A stretch of DNA of 64,000 nucleotides from Caldilineaceae bacterium SB0661_bin_34 (GCA_009841145.1 VXMJ01000006.1:44715-108714), one strand, 5' to 3'. Positions 1-9,723 are shown, counted from the stretch's first letter. Notes: generated by a model not told the origin, from the sequence alone. Made by a program: numbers and translations.

Positions 1-753
1 GGCAAGGTCGCCCTGGTAACCGGCGGCAACGGCGGTATCGGCAAGGCCATCGCGCTGGGTTTCAAGGAAGCCGGCGCCGTGGTTGTGGCGGCGGGCCGCA
101 GTCAGGAAAAAAACCAGGCGATGGCCGATGAACTGGGCGAGGGTCACGCCGTTCTCGAACTCGACATCCGCGACGAGGCCGCTGTCGACGCGGCGGTGGC
201 TGGCCTGGTGGAAACGCATGGGTGCTTGGACATTGTGGTCAACAATGCAGGAATCGGTCGGCGTGGAACCGTTCTCGAGAGTCCGACTGTCAACTGGACC
301 GACCTCCTGGATACCCATCTGAACGGTGCCTTCTATTGCGCGCGGGCCGCCGCGCGGCACATGTCGGAATCCGGACGCGGCGGCAAGATCATCAACATCG
401 GGTCAATGTACTCCTTCTTCGGGCCGCCCAACGCCGCCGGCTATGCCACGGCCAAGACCGGCATGGTGGGCCTGACCAGGGCCTTGGCGGTGGAATGGGC
501 CGAGTACAACATCCAGGTCAACGCCATCTGTCCGGGTTGGCATACCACCGACCTGAATAGGCCGCTGCTGGCCGTGATTGGCGAAGACATCGCCCTCAAG
601 ACCCCCGCCAGACGTTTGGGCACGACCCATGACTTGGCTGGTGCAGCGGTGTTCCTGGCGGCACCGGCATCCGATTTCGTCACCGGGCAGTGCCTGACCG
701 TGGACGGGGGCTACAGCGTTCAGGATCGCCGGTGGGACGAAGGCCAAGAGTGA
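1..753 (+). CDS. SDR family NAD(P)-dependent oxidoreductase (5' partial)
   Basis: Short-chain dehydrogenase/reductase whose first codons lie before the window; the frame is open from base 1, giving 250 visible residues, so only a few N-terminal residues are missing. The nucleotide-binding TGGNGGIG motif is at visible residues 7-14, NNAG at about 81-84, and the catalytic Ser135-Tyr148-Lys152 set (YATAK) is intact. Overall similarity is to gluconate 5-dehydrogenase / 2-deoxy-D-gluconate 3-dehydrogenase type SDRs of sugar-acid catabolism, but the substrate cannot be assigned from sequence alone. The gene ends convergently with the Uma2-family gene, with a perfect hairpin about 20 bases after the stop. 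Confidence 0.9.
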   Translation, partial: GKVALVTGGNGGIGKAIALGFKEAGAVVVAAGRSQEKNQAMADELGEGHAVLELDIRDEAAVDAAVAGLVETHGCLDIVVNNAGIGRRGTVLESPTVNWTDLLDTHLNGAFYCARAAARHMSESGRGGKIINIGSMYSFFGPPNAAGYATAKTGMVGLTRALAVEWAEYNIQVNAICPGWHTTDLNRPLLAVIGEDIALKTPARRLGTTHDLAGAAVFLAAPASDFVTGQCLTVDGGYSVQDRRWDEGQE

Positions 754-772
754 TTCCGAGGTCGTGAGGCAT

Positions 773-803
773 CGAGCCTGCCATTGCATTGGAGGCAGGC
801 TCG
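773..803 (+). terminator. Perfect 10-bp hairpin after the SDR gene
   Basis: CGAGCCTGCC (773-782) pairs perfectly with GGCAGGCTCG (794-803) around an 11-base loop, 20 bases after the SDR stop. There is no T-run, so termination by this hairpin is an inference from its position. The rest of the 754-1048 gap shows no gene. Confidence 0.5.
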
Positions 804-1048
804 CGGTCCGGTCAGTCCACCAGTGCCGGCTTCAGGGTTGCCGATTGTTGCTGCTCTTGAACTCAACGGCACGCACTCTGATTCCATCCCCTACCGTCGG
901 GAACCCGGAACTCTGGCGTGCAGGTTCCAGACCGAGCATCCGCCTCATTCAATCCATGGCCGGGAGTGTGCGTGCAATATTGACAACCCCGGCAAGCCCG
1001 GCACAGGCTGCATGCCACACCGGTTCCCGAATGGCGATGTGACGTTCC

Positions 1049-2068
1049 CTACGGACCCGTACGGGACACTCCGAAATATCGGCCTGCCGCATCGAGGAAT
1101 TCTTCGGTGGACGGGGCTGCCATCCAAGCCTGCACCATCTGCCGCGCAGGCATTGGAGCGGAACTCTGCTGCATCAGCTCCTCCAGTTGTTCCACAACCG
1201 AATTCCCATAGCGGAACCTCGCGAGGTCGGTGATAAATGCAGCGACTTCAGTGCCCTGGTCTTCCAACCGTTGCCGCTGTTGTTCCAAGTGGACATCCTG
1301 CTCCGCCAGCAGTTCGTCCTTTTCAGCCAGCAGTTCGTCCTTCTCGTTGCTACTGGCCAGTGGCTCGCCCGTCTCGGGATCCAGAATCCGGTAGCCACCG
1401 TCGGTTTCCTCCCTGTGCAGTTCCTGCGAGAGGAGAATGTCACAGTCCAGGACCGACGAGTAGGCGGTCCACGTGCGTGCGGCCGCGTCCCAGAATGTTT
1501 TCAGCGGCTCGTAGCGGCTCTGCTCCAGCCGCCAGCCCATCAGGGGGCCGCCGGGCAGCAGCACGCCGCGTTCGAAGTAGGCAGGGTCGTTGGAGTCGAT
1601 CGGATCCAGGATCCAGTACTCGCGAACTCCCATCCAGGCATACCATGTCTTCTTGATTCCCAGGTCGTTGTCTGCAGTGGATTGGGATGCGACCTCGATG
1701 ACGCAGTCCGGTGGACAGGGCATGTCCTGGCGGCGCAGGGAACCCCTTCCGGTGTTGGGGAAGGGCATGATGATCAGGTCCGGATCACACCGCTGCGCTT
1801 GGCCGCGGGCGTCGATAAAGTGGAGCCCGATTTCCTGGTTGACGGCGAAGGGGCGACCGCGCCTCCTCAGGAGGGTGGACAAGGCACTGTACAGGTAGTG
1901 CAGGATGACGACGTGTCTCGGGGCCACTGACATCTCATCGCTCCTGGGCCATTCGGCGGGGTATTCCGGCGTGTTCCAGGAAGGGATGGGCTTGGACAGG
2001 TCCACCAAGGGAACCGGTTTAGCCGTGAGCGGTTCCTCCGGTACTGTCCAGGGTTTGGTGATGGCCAT
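1049..2068 (-). CDS. Uma2 family (DUF820) protein with C-terminal coiled coil
   Basis: 339-aa protein of the Uma2/DUF820 family, which has a PD-(D/E)XK nuclease-like fold. Candidate active-site residues are visible: Asp about 97 (PDLIIMP), Glu about 125 (CVIEVAS) and Lys139/140, followed by the family signature EYWILDP. After the nuclease-like domain comes a predicted coiled coil (about residues 245-285) with the heptad-like unit EKDELLA repeated two to three times. The ATG at 2068 was chosen because AGGGAGG lies 7 bases upstream; an ATG six codons earlier has no such site. Function in the cell is unknown; these genes are multicopy in Chloroflexota and Cyanobacteria. Confidence 0.85.
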   Translation of the reverse strand: MAITKPWTVPEEPLTAKPVPLVDLSKPIPSWNTPEYPAEWPRSDEMSVAPRHVVILHYLYSALSTLLRRRGRPFAVNQEIGLHFIDARGQAQRCDPDLIIMPFPNTGRGSLRRQDMPCPPDCVIEVASQSTADNDLGIKKTWYAWMGVREYWILDPIDSNDPAYFERGVLLPGGPLMGWRLEQSRYEPLKTFWDAAARTWTAYSSVLDCDILLSQELHREETDGGYRILDPETGEPLASSNEKDELLAEKDELLAEQDVHLEQQRQRLEDQGTEVAAFITDLARFRYGNSVVEQLEELMQQSSAPMPARQMVQAWMAAPSTEEFLDAAGRYFGVSRTGP

Positions 2069-2193
2069 CGGTCGCCTCCCTTGCAAGCGGCATCATTGTA
2101 CCCGGCTTGCGACCGTCTGTGCCGGCCGGCGTACCGCGCGGCATGTCGGCATTGGGTCGAAGTAGACAAGGGGCAGGTCGTCACATGCCACGG

Positions 2194-2202
2194 TGCTACA
2201 AT
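2194..2202 (+). promoter_or_regulatory. Extended -10 promoter (TGC-TACAAT) for UroD-family gene
   Basis: TGC directly followed by TACAAT (2197-2202) forms an extended -10 element about 85 bases before the likely ATG. No good -35 is seen, as is usual for extended -10 promoters. Confidence 0.45.
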
Positions 2203-2288
2203 TGGTTGTCGAGAGTTCCGCGCACCGTCGCGGACATGGTCATGCAATGGCTGACTCGGCGGTTTGTTCCACCGTTGCACCTCCCCGC

Positions 2289-3221
2289 ATGAACAAGACA
2301 GAGCGAGTTCGCGCCGTCCTGGCCGGTGAACAACCGGACCGGGTTCCGGCTAGTTTCTGGTTCCATTTCCCGGAAGGGGCCAAGCACGGAACCGCCTCGG
2401 TCAAGTCCCACATGGACTACCTGGCCGAGACGGATGTGGACTTCCTCAAAATATTCAACGAACACCCCTACCAAACCGAGTTCGACATCAAGGAACCGGC
2501 GGACTGGGGCCGTTTGCGGCCGGCTCCGCTGTCGTCTCCGTTCTTCCAATCCATGCTGGAGGAAACCCGCGCCATCGTCGAAGCCGTGGATGGACAGTGC
2601 CTGACCGTGACTACTGTGTTCGGACCGTTCGGGGAAGGCAACCACGCCACTGGCGGTTTGGTTACGGACCACTACCGGGAGGATCCGGCGGCCGTGGCGC
2701 ACGGACTTAAGGTGATCGCCGAGAGTCTGGCCGAGTTCAGCCTGGCCCTTCTCGACTGCGGCACGGACGGCATCTATTTCTCGGCTCAGGGCGGTGAGCG
2801 TGATCGCTTCAGTGAGGAACAGTTCCTGTCCGATCTCAAGCCCTGTGACCTAACGGTGCTGGAGGTGATCGACGGCAAGGCCGAGTTCAACCTACTGCAC
2901 ATTTGCAAGGATGACGTGCGGCTGGAGCACTACACCGACTATCCCGCCAACGCGGTCAACTGGGCAGCGGCCAAGAGCAACTGGAGCATGGCCGAGGGCC
3001 TGGCGCAATTCAAGCGGCCGGTGGTCGGCGGCCTGCACGATCGCGGCGTGATTGTGGATGGCAGCCTCGATGACATCGAGAAGGCCGTGCACACCGTCCT
3101 TGACGATGTCGGGGATCGCAACTTCATGGTGGGTGCCGACTGCACGCTGCCCACGGACAACAGTTTGGCAAACATCAGACAGGCGGTGCAGGCCACGGCC
3201 AGTTGGTCTGCGCCTGCCTGA
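2289..3221 (+). CDS. Uroporphyrinogen decarboxylase (UroD) family protein
   Basis: 310-aa protein of the UroD/MtaA superfamily, judged from its N-terminal MNKTERVRAVLAGEQPDRVP segment, which is typical of the corrinoid methyltransferase-like branch rather than of heme-biosynthetic HemE. These proteins adopt a TIM barrel and act either as decarboxylases or as methyl transferases to thiols or corrinoids. The chosen ATG gives the standard N terminus; the open frame continues 32 codons further upstream without similarity, and no Shine-Dalgarno sequence is seen. No heme genes are nearby. The molybdenum hydroxylase gene follows in the same direction after an 85-base gap. The substrate is unknown. 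Confidence 0.8.
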   Translation: MNKTERVRAVLAGEQPDRVPASFWFHFPEGAKHGTASVKSHMDYLAETDVDFLKIFNEHPYQTEFDIKEPADWGRLRPAPLSSPFFQSMLEETRAIVEAVDGQCLTVTTVFGPFGEGNHATGGLVTDHYREDPAAVAHGLKVIAESLAEFSLALLDCGTDGIYFSAQGGERDRFSEEQFLSDLKPCDLTVLEVIDGKAEFNLLHICKDDVRLEHYTDYPANAVNWAAAKSNWSMAEGLAQFKRPVVGGLHDRGVIVDGSLDDIEKAVHTVLDDVGDRNFMVGADCTLPTDNSLANIRQAVQATASWSAPA

Positions 3222-3306
3222 ACATTCCCCGATTCCTGTCCCATCAAGTCCCGTATTGTTCCTCAAGCCATTTTCAACAACCCTGTTTCACACCGAGGAT
3301 TCATCC

Positions 3307-5565
3307 ATGGCCAATTCTGAATACAAGGTTATCGGCACGCGCCCCATTCGCCACGATGGTGTCGACAAGGTCACTGGCGCGGCCAAGTACGGAGCCGACG
3401 TCCGCCTCACCGGCATGTTGCACGGCGCCATCAAGCGCAGCCCCCATGCCCATGCCGTGATCAAGGGCATCAACACCGAAAAGGCGGCCGCCCTCCCCGG
3501 CGTCACGGCCGTCATGACCGGGGCCGATCTGCCGGCCGTGTCCCACGAAATTGTGGAGATGGGCGAGGATTCAGTGGCTCAGGACTATCTCAGCGCCAAT
3601 GTCATGGCCCGCGACAAGGTGTTGTTCCATGGCCACCCTGTGGCGGCTGTGGCGGCTACCGAGTTGCAGACAGCCCTGGACGCCATTGAACTGATTGAGG
3701 TCGAGTACGAATTGCTTGAACTGGTGCTGGATGTTGAAGAGGCAATGGAATCGGACGCGCCCATTCTCTGGGACGACCTGCGCACCAATTCGATGGGAGA
3801 GGAAGGGACCGAGCCAACCAACGTGGCTTCGCACTTCCGCTACGAGTTCGGGGATATCGAAGCCGGCTTTGCCGAAGCGGACCACATCGTGGATCGCACC
3901 TTCCACACGGCAATGGTTCACCAGGGCTACATCGAACCCCATTCCTCCACATGCGTCTGGCGCAAGGACGGCCGAGTCGAGGTATGGACCGCCACTCAGG
4001 GTGCATTCCAGATTCGCGAACAACTGGCCAGCCTATTGAAGCTGGAGCTGTCCCAGGTCAAGGTGACGCCAATGGAGATTGGCGGCGGCTTTGGCGGTAA
4101 GTTCACCTGCTACACGGATCTGCCGGCGGCTGTGCTCTCTCGCATGAGTGGCGGTCGGCCCGTGAAGATCACCATGTCGCGCACGGAAGTGCTGCAAGCC
4201 ACCGGTCCGACCTCGGGTTCGGTGGTCAAGGTCAAGATGGGAGCCACCAGCGACGGCCGCCTCACTGCCAGCGAAGCCTCGCTGATCTACGAGGCCGGAG
4301 CCGTTCCCGGATCGCCCGTGGGTGCAGGGGCCGGGGTCATCCTGGCGCCCTATAAGCACACGAACGTGCGGATTGACGGTTACGACGTTCTGGTCAACAA
4401 GCCCAAGACTGGGGCCTACCGGGCCCCGGGCGGCACCAATGCAGCTTTTGCGTCGGAGTGCGTCATCGACGAACTGGCCAAGAAGGTGGGCATGGATCCC
4501 CTGGAATTCCGACTGCTGAATGCGGCGGAGGAAGGCGATCGTCGTCCCGACGGTCCGATCTACCATCGCATCGGTTTCAAGGAAACGGTGGAATCCGCCA
4601 TCGACCATCCCCATTACGCGACTCCGCTCGAGGGCAAGCACCGGGGACGCGGTGTGGCCTCCGGCTTCTGGTTCAACGGCGGCGGTCGCTCCAGCATGTC
4701 GGCCTCTGTTGAGGCCGACGGCATGGTCAACCTGTTGGAAGGTTCGACGGACATCGGCGGTACCCGTGCCTCGATTGCCATGCAGTTGGCGGAATCGCTG
4801 GGCATCTCCTCCGACATGATCAATCCACAGGTCGTGGATACCGACGCGGTCGGCTACAACGACGGCACCGGCGGCAGCCGTGTGACGTTCGCGACCGGCT
4901 ATGCAGCCTGGGATCTTGGTCAGAAGCTGGGCCAGCAGATGTGCGAGAAAATCGCCGAGGTTTGGGAGGTCGAAGAGGGCAGTGTCGAGTTGAAGGACGG
5001 CGTGTTCTCCCACAACGGCAAGTCGGCGAACTTCGCCGAGGTTGCGGGCGAACTGGCTTCCAACTCAACCCCCGTGGTGGCCAGCACCTCTGTCTCTCCC
5101 CCACAGCCAGGTCCGGCGTTTTCCACCCACATCGTCGATGTGGAGGTGGATGTGGAAACCGGCAAGGTGCAGATCCTGAACTACACGGCCATCCAGGACG
5201 TGGGGATGGCCATCCATCCCAGTTACGCCGAAGGCCAGATCCAGGGCGGCGTGGTGCAGGGCATCGGCTGGGCGCTCAACGAGGAGTACATCTACAGCGA
5301 CGACGGCCATCTGGTGAATGCCAGCCTTCTGGACTATCGGATGCCGACCGCACTTGACCTGCCCATGGTCGAGACGCTGATGATCGAGGTGCCCAACCCC
5401 GGCCATCCGTACGGGGTCAGGGGCGTGGGTGAAGTTCCGATCGTGCCCCCGGCGGCAGCCATTGGCAACGCCATTGCGGACGCCACCGGCATGCGGTTGA
5501 CCCGGTTGCCGATGAGTCCGGCCGCGGTCCTGGAGCAGCAGTGGAGCGACCAAGCCTGCGGCTAA
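3307..5565 (+). CDS. Xanthine dehydrogenase family, molybdopterin-binding subunit
   Basis: 752-aa large subunit of a molybdenum hydroxylase (xanthine dehydrogenase / aldehyde oxidase / CO dehydrogenase superfamily). The cofactor-binding motif GGGFGGK is at about residue 259, YRAPGG at about 371, and the C-terminal GVGEVP with the candidate catalytic Glu at about 706. The ATG at 3307 has GAGGA seven bases upstream and gives the family N terminus (GTRPIRHDGVDKVTG). The usual partners, a 2Fe-2S subunit and an FAD subunit, are absent from the window, so it must use subunits encoded elsewhere or work differently. The substrate is unknown. A strong terminator follows. Confidence 0.9.
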   Translation: MANSEYKVIGTRPIRHDGVDKVTGAAKYGADVRLTGMLHGAIKRSPHAHAVIKGINTEKAAALPGVTAVMTGADLPAVSHEIVEMGEDSVAQDYLSANVMARDKVLFHGHPVAAVAATELQTALDAIELIEVEYELLELVLDVEEAMESDAPILWDDLRTNSMGEEGTEPTNVASHFRYEFGDIEAGFAEADHIVDRTFHTAMVHQGYIEPHSSTCVWRKDGRVEVWTATQGAFQIREQLASLLKLELSQVKVTPMEIGGGFGGKFTCYTDLPAAVLSRMSGGRPVKITMSRTEVLQATGPTSGSVVKVKMGATSDGRLTASEASLIYEAGAVPGSPVGAGAGVILAPYKHTNVRIDGYDVLVNKPKTGAYRAPGGTNAAFASECVIDELAKKVGMDPLEFRLLNAAEEGDRRPDGPIYHRIGFKETVESAIDHPHYATPLEGKHRGRGVASGFWFNGGGRSSMSASVEADGMVNLLEGSTDIGGTRASIAMQLAESLGISSDMINPQVVDTDAVGYNDGTGGSRVTFATGYAAWDLGQKLGQQMCEKIAEVWEVEEGSVELKDGVFSHNGKSANFAEVAGELASNSTPVVASTSVSPPQPGPAFSTHIVDVEVDVETGKVQILNYTAIQDVGMAIHPSYAEGQIQGGVVQGIGWALNEEYIYSDDGHLVNASLLDYRMPTALDLPMVETLMIEVPNPGHPYGVRGVGEVPIVPPAAAIGNAIADATGMRLTRLPMSPAAVLEQQWSDQACG

Positions 5566-5592
5566 TGCCATTGCAGTCTTGACACCCGTGTG

Positions 5593-5624
5593 GAACCCGC
5601 ACCAATCGGTGCGGGTTCTTCTTT
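5593..5624 (+). terminator. Intrinsic terminator after Mo hydroxylase gene
   Basis: An 11-bp perfect stem (GAACCCGCACC / GGTGCGGGTTC, arms 5593-5603 and 5608-5618) with loop AATC is followed by TTCTTT, 27 bases after the stop codon. Confidence 0.85.
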
Positions 5625-5625
5625 A

Positions 5626-6117
5626 GCTCTTGGGTTGTCGGCCAGGATGTCGTTGTAGGCATCCGCACCAACCGACTGGCAGTCAGGTTCGCACACTTCA
5701 AATCGCGGTCGCGTATGACACTGGGGCGCGCAATGTTCCAGATCCGATGGCGGACGCCATGGCCTGAAGCAGGCGCATGGAACCGTCCCACGCGCGGGGA
5801 CATCCCCCCAAGCACCGCAGGAGACGGTGACCAGAACACAAGCTGCTGGATCGAAGGTACTGTACGCGAAGCCGGTCCGGGTTGCCGTTGCGGCCCTTCC
5901 CGGCTCGAAAGATAGGATGCTGGTTGGGAAACCGAGAGTGCTCCGGATAATCCTTGTGCGTTGTTTTGAGTTCATGCTTGGGGTGCCAGACAGCAACGGC
6001 AGCGATTGCGATCCGGCCCATCGTGTTTGCCTGGTTCTTCCCCGGTAGTCGTTCGTTCTCGGACTACAATCGGATTGACTGTCAATACCCGAGGTGTACT
6101 GGAAGTAGTGGGAGCAT
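5626..6117. other. Gene-free stretch
   Basis: About 490 bases between the terminator and the AAA/nuclease gene. No reading frame resembles a known protein and no RNA gene was recognised. A weak promoter-like TTGACT occurs near 6077. Confidence 0.5.
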
Positions 6118-6123
6118 TTGGAC

Positions 6124-7923
6124 ATGGCCGAGCGCGAGATCCCAATCGATGTTGCCCGGAAGCACTGTCCGGACAACGATGGGCCTGTGCTGCGGCCCGG
6201 CATCTCGGACTACGTACGCCTCCGACGTGCCAATCACGCCTATGTCGACAAGACTCGTGAATTGGCAAACTTGCTCGACTCAGGCGAGTTCCTGTTTCTG
6301 GCCCGGCCCCGTCGCTTCGGGAAGACCCTGATGTTGTCAACCATCGAGTGCATGTTTCAGGGGGACCGGCCCAATGTTCGGGATCCGTTCGTGGAAATGG
6401 CTCATTCGATCCCTCAGGTACCGGACGACCTCCTGTTTGCAGGCACATCTTGGGAATCGAGTGCTGCCAAAACTCCCAGACGACCGGTGATCCGACTGGA
6501 CATGAGCGCGGTTGCGGGCGATAGCCCGGTGGAAATGAGGATTTCCCTGAAGCAGCACGTCGCGCATCAGGGGTTGCTTTGGTATAGGCGGGGACTCGAT
6601 CCCGGAATCGAGTTGATGCATCTGCGGGATTCAACCAGCTATCCCCACACACCCCAGGTCATGCTTGAACAGTTGATCCAGTCTCTCAAGTCACAGGCGG
6701 GGGACCCGGTGGTACTGGTGGACGAGTACGACACACCACTCTTGAAGTTGCTGGGCCACGAACCAGCTGCAGTTGAGCCGTTCTTTGAGTTGTTCCGAGA
6801 ATTCTATCGACTGTTCAAGCAGTGTGAATCGGACCTGCACAAGGTTCTGATTACCGGAATCACGCGGCGGGCTTACGGTGAGATGTTCTCGGCGCTCAAC
6901 AACCTGCGGGACTGTACTTGGAAGGAAGAATTCGGTGCGGTCTGTGGCTTCACGGAAGGCGACTTGGACCAAGCCCCGTTATTAACCTACACCGAAACGG
7001 CGGCGGAAGGTCTGGGCATGCCAATCGATGAACTTCGGGAACGCTTGAGGGAGAACTACAACGGCTATCGATTCGATCCGGACGGTTTCGGACCGGCGGT
7101 CTACAACCCGTGGTCACTGTGCAACGCGCTGACCGACCTGCTGGTGCCGCAGGGACGGGCTCGTATCCAACGACGGGGGTTCCCGGCGCACTGGTCGGAT
7201 TCCGGAGTGTCGAAGTCCTTGGTGGATGCGTTGCGGCGGCAACCTTCGGCAGTCGATCCGACACCATTTTTGGATCTAGACGAATTGGATGCGGACTTCT
7301 ATAGCAACCGTGCGACCGGCCTAAAGTCGCTGATGTTGCAGAGCGGATATCTGACACACCATCCTGCACGGGACGGTCAACCTGCGCAGCTGGGCTGGCC
7401 CAATCGGGAAGTTGCGCGGACGGTGTTGCGGGATCTGGCGCGTACCCATGTTGGACATGAGCTTCCGGGAATCGAACGGCTCCGGACATGTCTGGCAACG
7501 GGGGACTACCGGAAGTTGCCGAAAGTCCTGCTGGACTGCCTGTACGCGTTTCCCTACAACATCATGGATGACGAATACTCCCACCACGCTGCGCTACACG
7601 GCATCTTCCTGGGAATGGGAATTGTGCCTCGGTCGGAGCGACGCGAGCTGTCCGGGACGTACGACCTAGCGGCCATCTTCCGCGGCCGGGCCTGTGTTTT
7701 CGAACTGAAGTACAACCGTAGTCTGCGGGAGGCACAGGTACAGGCCGACCGCCGACAGTATGGACGCAGCTTGTTGATGGAGTTGGAACAAACGAAAGAC
7801 GTCACCTGTATAGCCCTGCACGTAACCAAGACCGGGGATGGGCAAGTATGCATTGAGGGAGCACAACGGCCGGTGCGTGATGTTGATGCGGAATGGACCC
7901 CTCTCAACACCGAGCAGCGGTGA
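6124..7923 (+). CDS. AAA-ATPase-like / PD-(D/E)XK nuclease domain protein
   Basis: 599-aa protein matching the AAA-ATPase_like plus DUF1703 architecture. Near the N terminus VDKT is followed by a P-loop variant RPRRFGKT (about residues 62-68); Walker B is VLVDEYDTPLL (about 197). The C-terminal part carries a PD-(D/E)XK-type core, Asp in GTYDLAAIF (about 513) and ELK in VFELKYNR (about 527). The ATG at 6124 lies nine bases after GGAG; a TTG two codons earlier is too close. The family is often present in many copies and is suspected to act in defence or on DNA, but no member's function is firmly established here. It stands alone between a gene-free stretch and a hairpin. Confidence 0.85.
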   Translation: MAEREIPIDVARKHCPDNDGPVLRPGISDYVRLRRANHAYVDKTRELANLLDSGEFLFLARPRRFGKTLMLSTIECMFQGDRPNVRDPFVEMAHSIPQVPDDLLFAGTSWESSAAKTPRRPVIRLDMSAVAGDSPVEMRISLKQHVAHQGLLWYRRGLDPGIELMHLRDSTSYPHTPQVMLEQLIQSLKSQAGDPVVLVDEYDTPLLKLLGHEPAAVEPFFELFREFYRLFKQCESDLHKVLITGITRRAYGEMFSALNNLRDCTWKEEFGAVCGFTEGDLDQAPLLTYTETAAEGLGMPIDELRERLRENYNGYRFDPDGFGPAVYNPWSLCNALTDLLVPQGRARIQRRGFPAHWSDSGVSKSLVDALRRQPSAVDPTPFLDLDELDADFYSNRATGLKSLMLQSGYLTHHPARDGQPAQLGWPNREVARTVLRDLARTHVGHELPGIERLRTCLATGDYRKLPKVLLDCLYAFPYNIMDDEYSHHAALHGIFLGMGIVPRSERRELSGTYDLAAIFRGRACVFELKYNRSLREAQVQADRRQYGRSLLMELEQTKDVTCIALHVTKTGDGQVCIEGAQRPVRDVDAEWTPLNTEQR

Positions 7924-7926
7924 AGC

Positions 7927-7952
7927 AACCGAGCAGTGGACGCTGCTCGGTT
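7927..7952 (+). terminator. Perfect 10-bp hairpin after AAA/nuclease gene
   Basis: AACCGAGCAG (7927-7936) pairs with CTGCTCGGTT (7943-7952), loop of six bases, starting three bases after the stop codon. No T-run follows. Confidence 0.55.
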
Positions 7953-8193
7953 CACTGTCTCTGGAAAGCGCGGCACGCTCCGTGCATTACCGCTAATGAG
8001 TGGATGTTCCTCCTACCCACCCACCGGAATTGATGCCGCAGGGCGGCCATCCGAAACCGATGTTGTTGTTGCCGTACTCTTGACCGGGACCTATTCGCGT
8101 CGGAGAGCGAGCAACGTACGGATTAACCGGTAACAACTCCGACAAATCTATGTGTTGGCGGGAGGAAGTGCAGCCAAACGGGTTGAATAGCCG

Positions 8194-8228
8194 CGGGCGG
8201 GACTGGAAACAACTCCCAGTCCCGCCCG
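8194..8228 (-). terminator. 13-bp hairpin downstream of the secreted acidic protein gene
   Basis: CGGGCGGGACTGG (8194-8206) pairs perfectly with CCAGTCCCGCCCG (8216-8228), nine-base loop, 15 bases beyond the minus-strand stop at 8244. It lacks a T-run on either strand. Otherwise the 7953-8193 interval shows nothing recognisable. Confidence 0.5.
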
Positions 8229-8243
8229 TTCAATGACAACGGA

Positions 8244-9626
8244 TCAGCTTCGGCAGAGCAGCGGCTGCCGGGCGTCCGCGTTGTAGTCCCAGGGGTTGCC
8301 TGTGGCAACCGATACAAAGTCCCGATTGCTGAATCCGGACCGGCACAGGCAGTCTGCCGCCTGGCGCCGTGCGGAATCCACTTCCGAACGAAGAACTTGG
8401 GCGTGGGCCGGTGACAGAAGACCTCTGAGCAGGCCCAGGTTATACATTCGGAGCAGTTCTTCCTTGACACCGATGCCTCGTGTCGGGCAGGCACCGTTGG
8501 CTGTGGCGATCCGCGAATCACACGCCTGGAGTACCGGGTCGTCAAACTCCATCACCGTCGGGCCGGAGTACGGGATTCCTTGGGCTGAGAGGCACGACCT
8601 GGTTTGCGGATCGGTGATTTGGATGAACACACGGCCTAAGTGGCCGGACATTCCCGTGCCGGAACCAATTACACTGATGCAGCCTTGCGCCGTGTTGCAC
8701 TCGCCAAAGCCGCTGGCCGTGTCCAGGTAGCCGCCATAGTTGACGTATACGGCATCAAGGTACAGAGTGCCACTGTGGCGCGGCTGTGCCGGAGGGTGGG
8801 AAGGCTGGTATATAGGCTGGTACACGGGTGCCGGAGGCACAGGTGTGGGCTGTCGCCGAGGAGTGCGACGAGTGTACGGCTGGTCGCCGACATCGTCCAG
8901 GTCGTTTTCGTAGTCCTCCAGGGTGAAGCCGCGTGTGTCGTCTTCCTCGTCGTCCAGGTCGTTGTAATCGTCGCCGCTGCGCATGTTGTCATCGAGCCAG
9001 TCGTCGAGGGCATCGTCGATGCACTCCCAGACATCTTCATCGTTCTCGTCGCCGTCGTGCAGGCACGAACCCGCCTCGTCCCAGAGTTCGCCCACTTGCG
9101 TCCATGACTTTCTGCCATAGCTGTTGCCGTCGCAGTCGTTGGCGTTGAAGCAGATGTGCAGTTCTTCGGCGCACACTTCATCGCCGCGCTTGCAGTACGG
9201 GGTGATCTCAAAGTCGTCGCCGGGATTGATGGAAGGCCAAGTTACGGTGAAGTTTTCACTAGAAGGCCAACAATTTTCGAAGTCCTCATAGCGCTCGTCG
9301 TGCCTTCCTTCGGAGCAAGTGGTCTCGGAGGTTAGCCGGTGGTCCAGTAGTGCTGCCCATTTGTTGGGGTTGCCAGTGGCATTGTTGACAGCTGTCACAT
9401 CTGGCAACGTCCCCGATACCCTGACCGCACAGTTTTCGTCTTTATCTTCACAGCTCCTGTTGATCGAGAAGTAGGCGTAACTGGATCCAGCTTCTACCAC
9501 ATCGAAGTAGCTGCCGTGGAGATCGGTATCGGTCGCCAGCGAGACTGAGGTCAGGCCGACAACAATCAGAATGGTGCCCAGCAACACCAACAGGAACTTG
9601 GCTGGGAGTTTCGAGTATCTGTTCAC
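8244..9626 (-). CDS. Secreted Asp-rich protein of unknown function
   Basis: 460-aa protein not recognised by family. Residues about 10-32 form a signal peptide or membrane anchor (hydrophobic run ending near LATDTD). The mature part is Cys-containing in its first half, then has a strikingly acidic block (about residues 185-245, rich in Asp-Asp and Asp-Glu pairs), a proline/glutamine linker with QPIYQPSHPP, and a C-terminal region with several cysteines. The GTG start at 9626 is supported by AGGAGAG just upstream. The acidic block could bind calcium or other cations, which is inference. It lies beside, and in the same direction as, the secreted LysM-PA14 gene. Confidence 0.7.
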   Translation of the reverse strand: MNRYSKLPAKFLLVLLGTILIVVGLTSVSLATDTDLHGSYFDVVEAGSSYAYFSINRSCEDKDENCAVRVSGTLPDVTAVNNATGNPNKWAALLDHRLTSETTCSEGRHDERYEDFENCWPSSENFTVTWPSINPGDDFEITPYCKRGDEVCAEELHICFNANDCDGNSYGRKSWTQVGELWDEAGSCLHDGDENDEDVWECIDDALDDWLDDNMRSGDDYNDLDDEEDDTRGFTLEDYENDLDDVGDQPYTRRTPRRQPTPVPPAPVYQPIYQPSHPPAQPRHSGTLYLDAVYVNYGGYLDTASGFGECNTAQGCISVIGSGTGMSGHLGRVFIQITDPQTRSCLSAQGIPYSGPTVMEFDDPVLQACDSRIATANGACPTRGIGVKEELLRMYNLGLLRGLLSPAHAQVLRSEVDSARRQAADCLCRSGFSNRDFVSVATGNPWDYNADARQPLLCRS

Positions 9627-9723
9627 GGTGTCTCTCCTACGGAGGCGTGAGGGACGGGTTGAGTTGTAGCCTGAGTGTCAGGGTACCGACTGGGTACTGT
9701 GCGAGTTCTCAAAGGTAGGTCCC

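Noticed and set aside
4033..5013. 326-codon open frame opposite the molybdenum hydroxylase gene
   Set aside because: Antisense shadow of a well-conserved gene, without similarity of its own.
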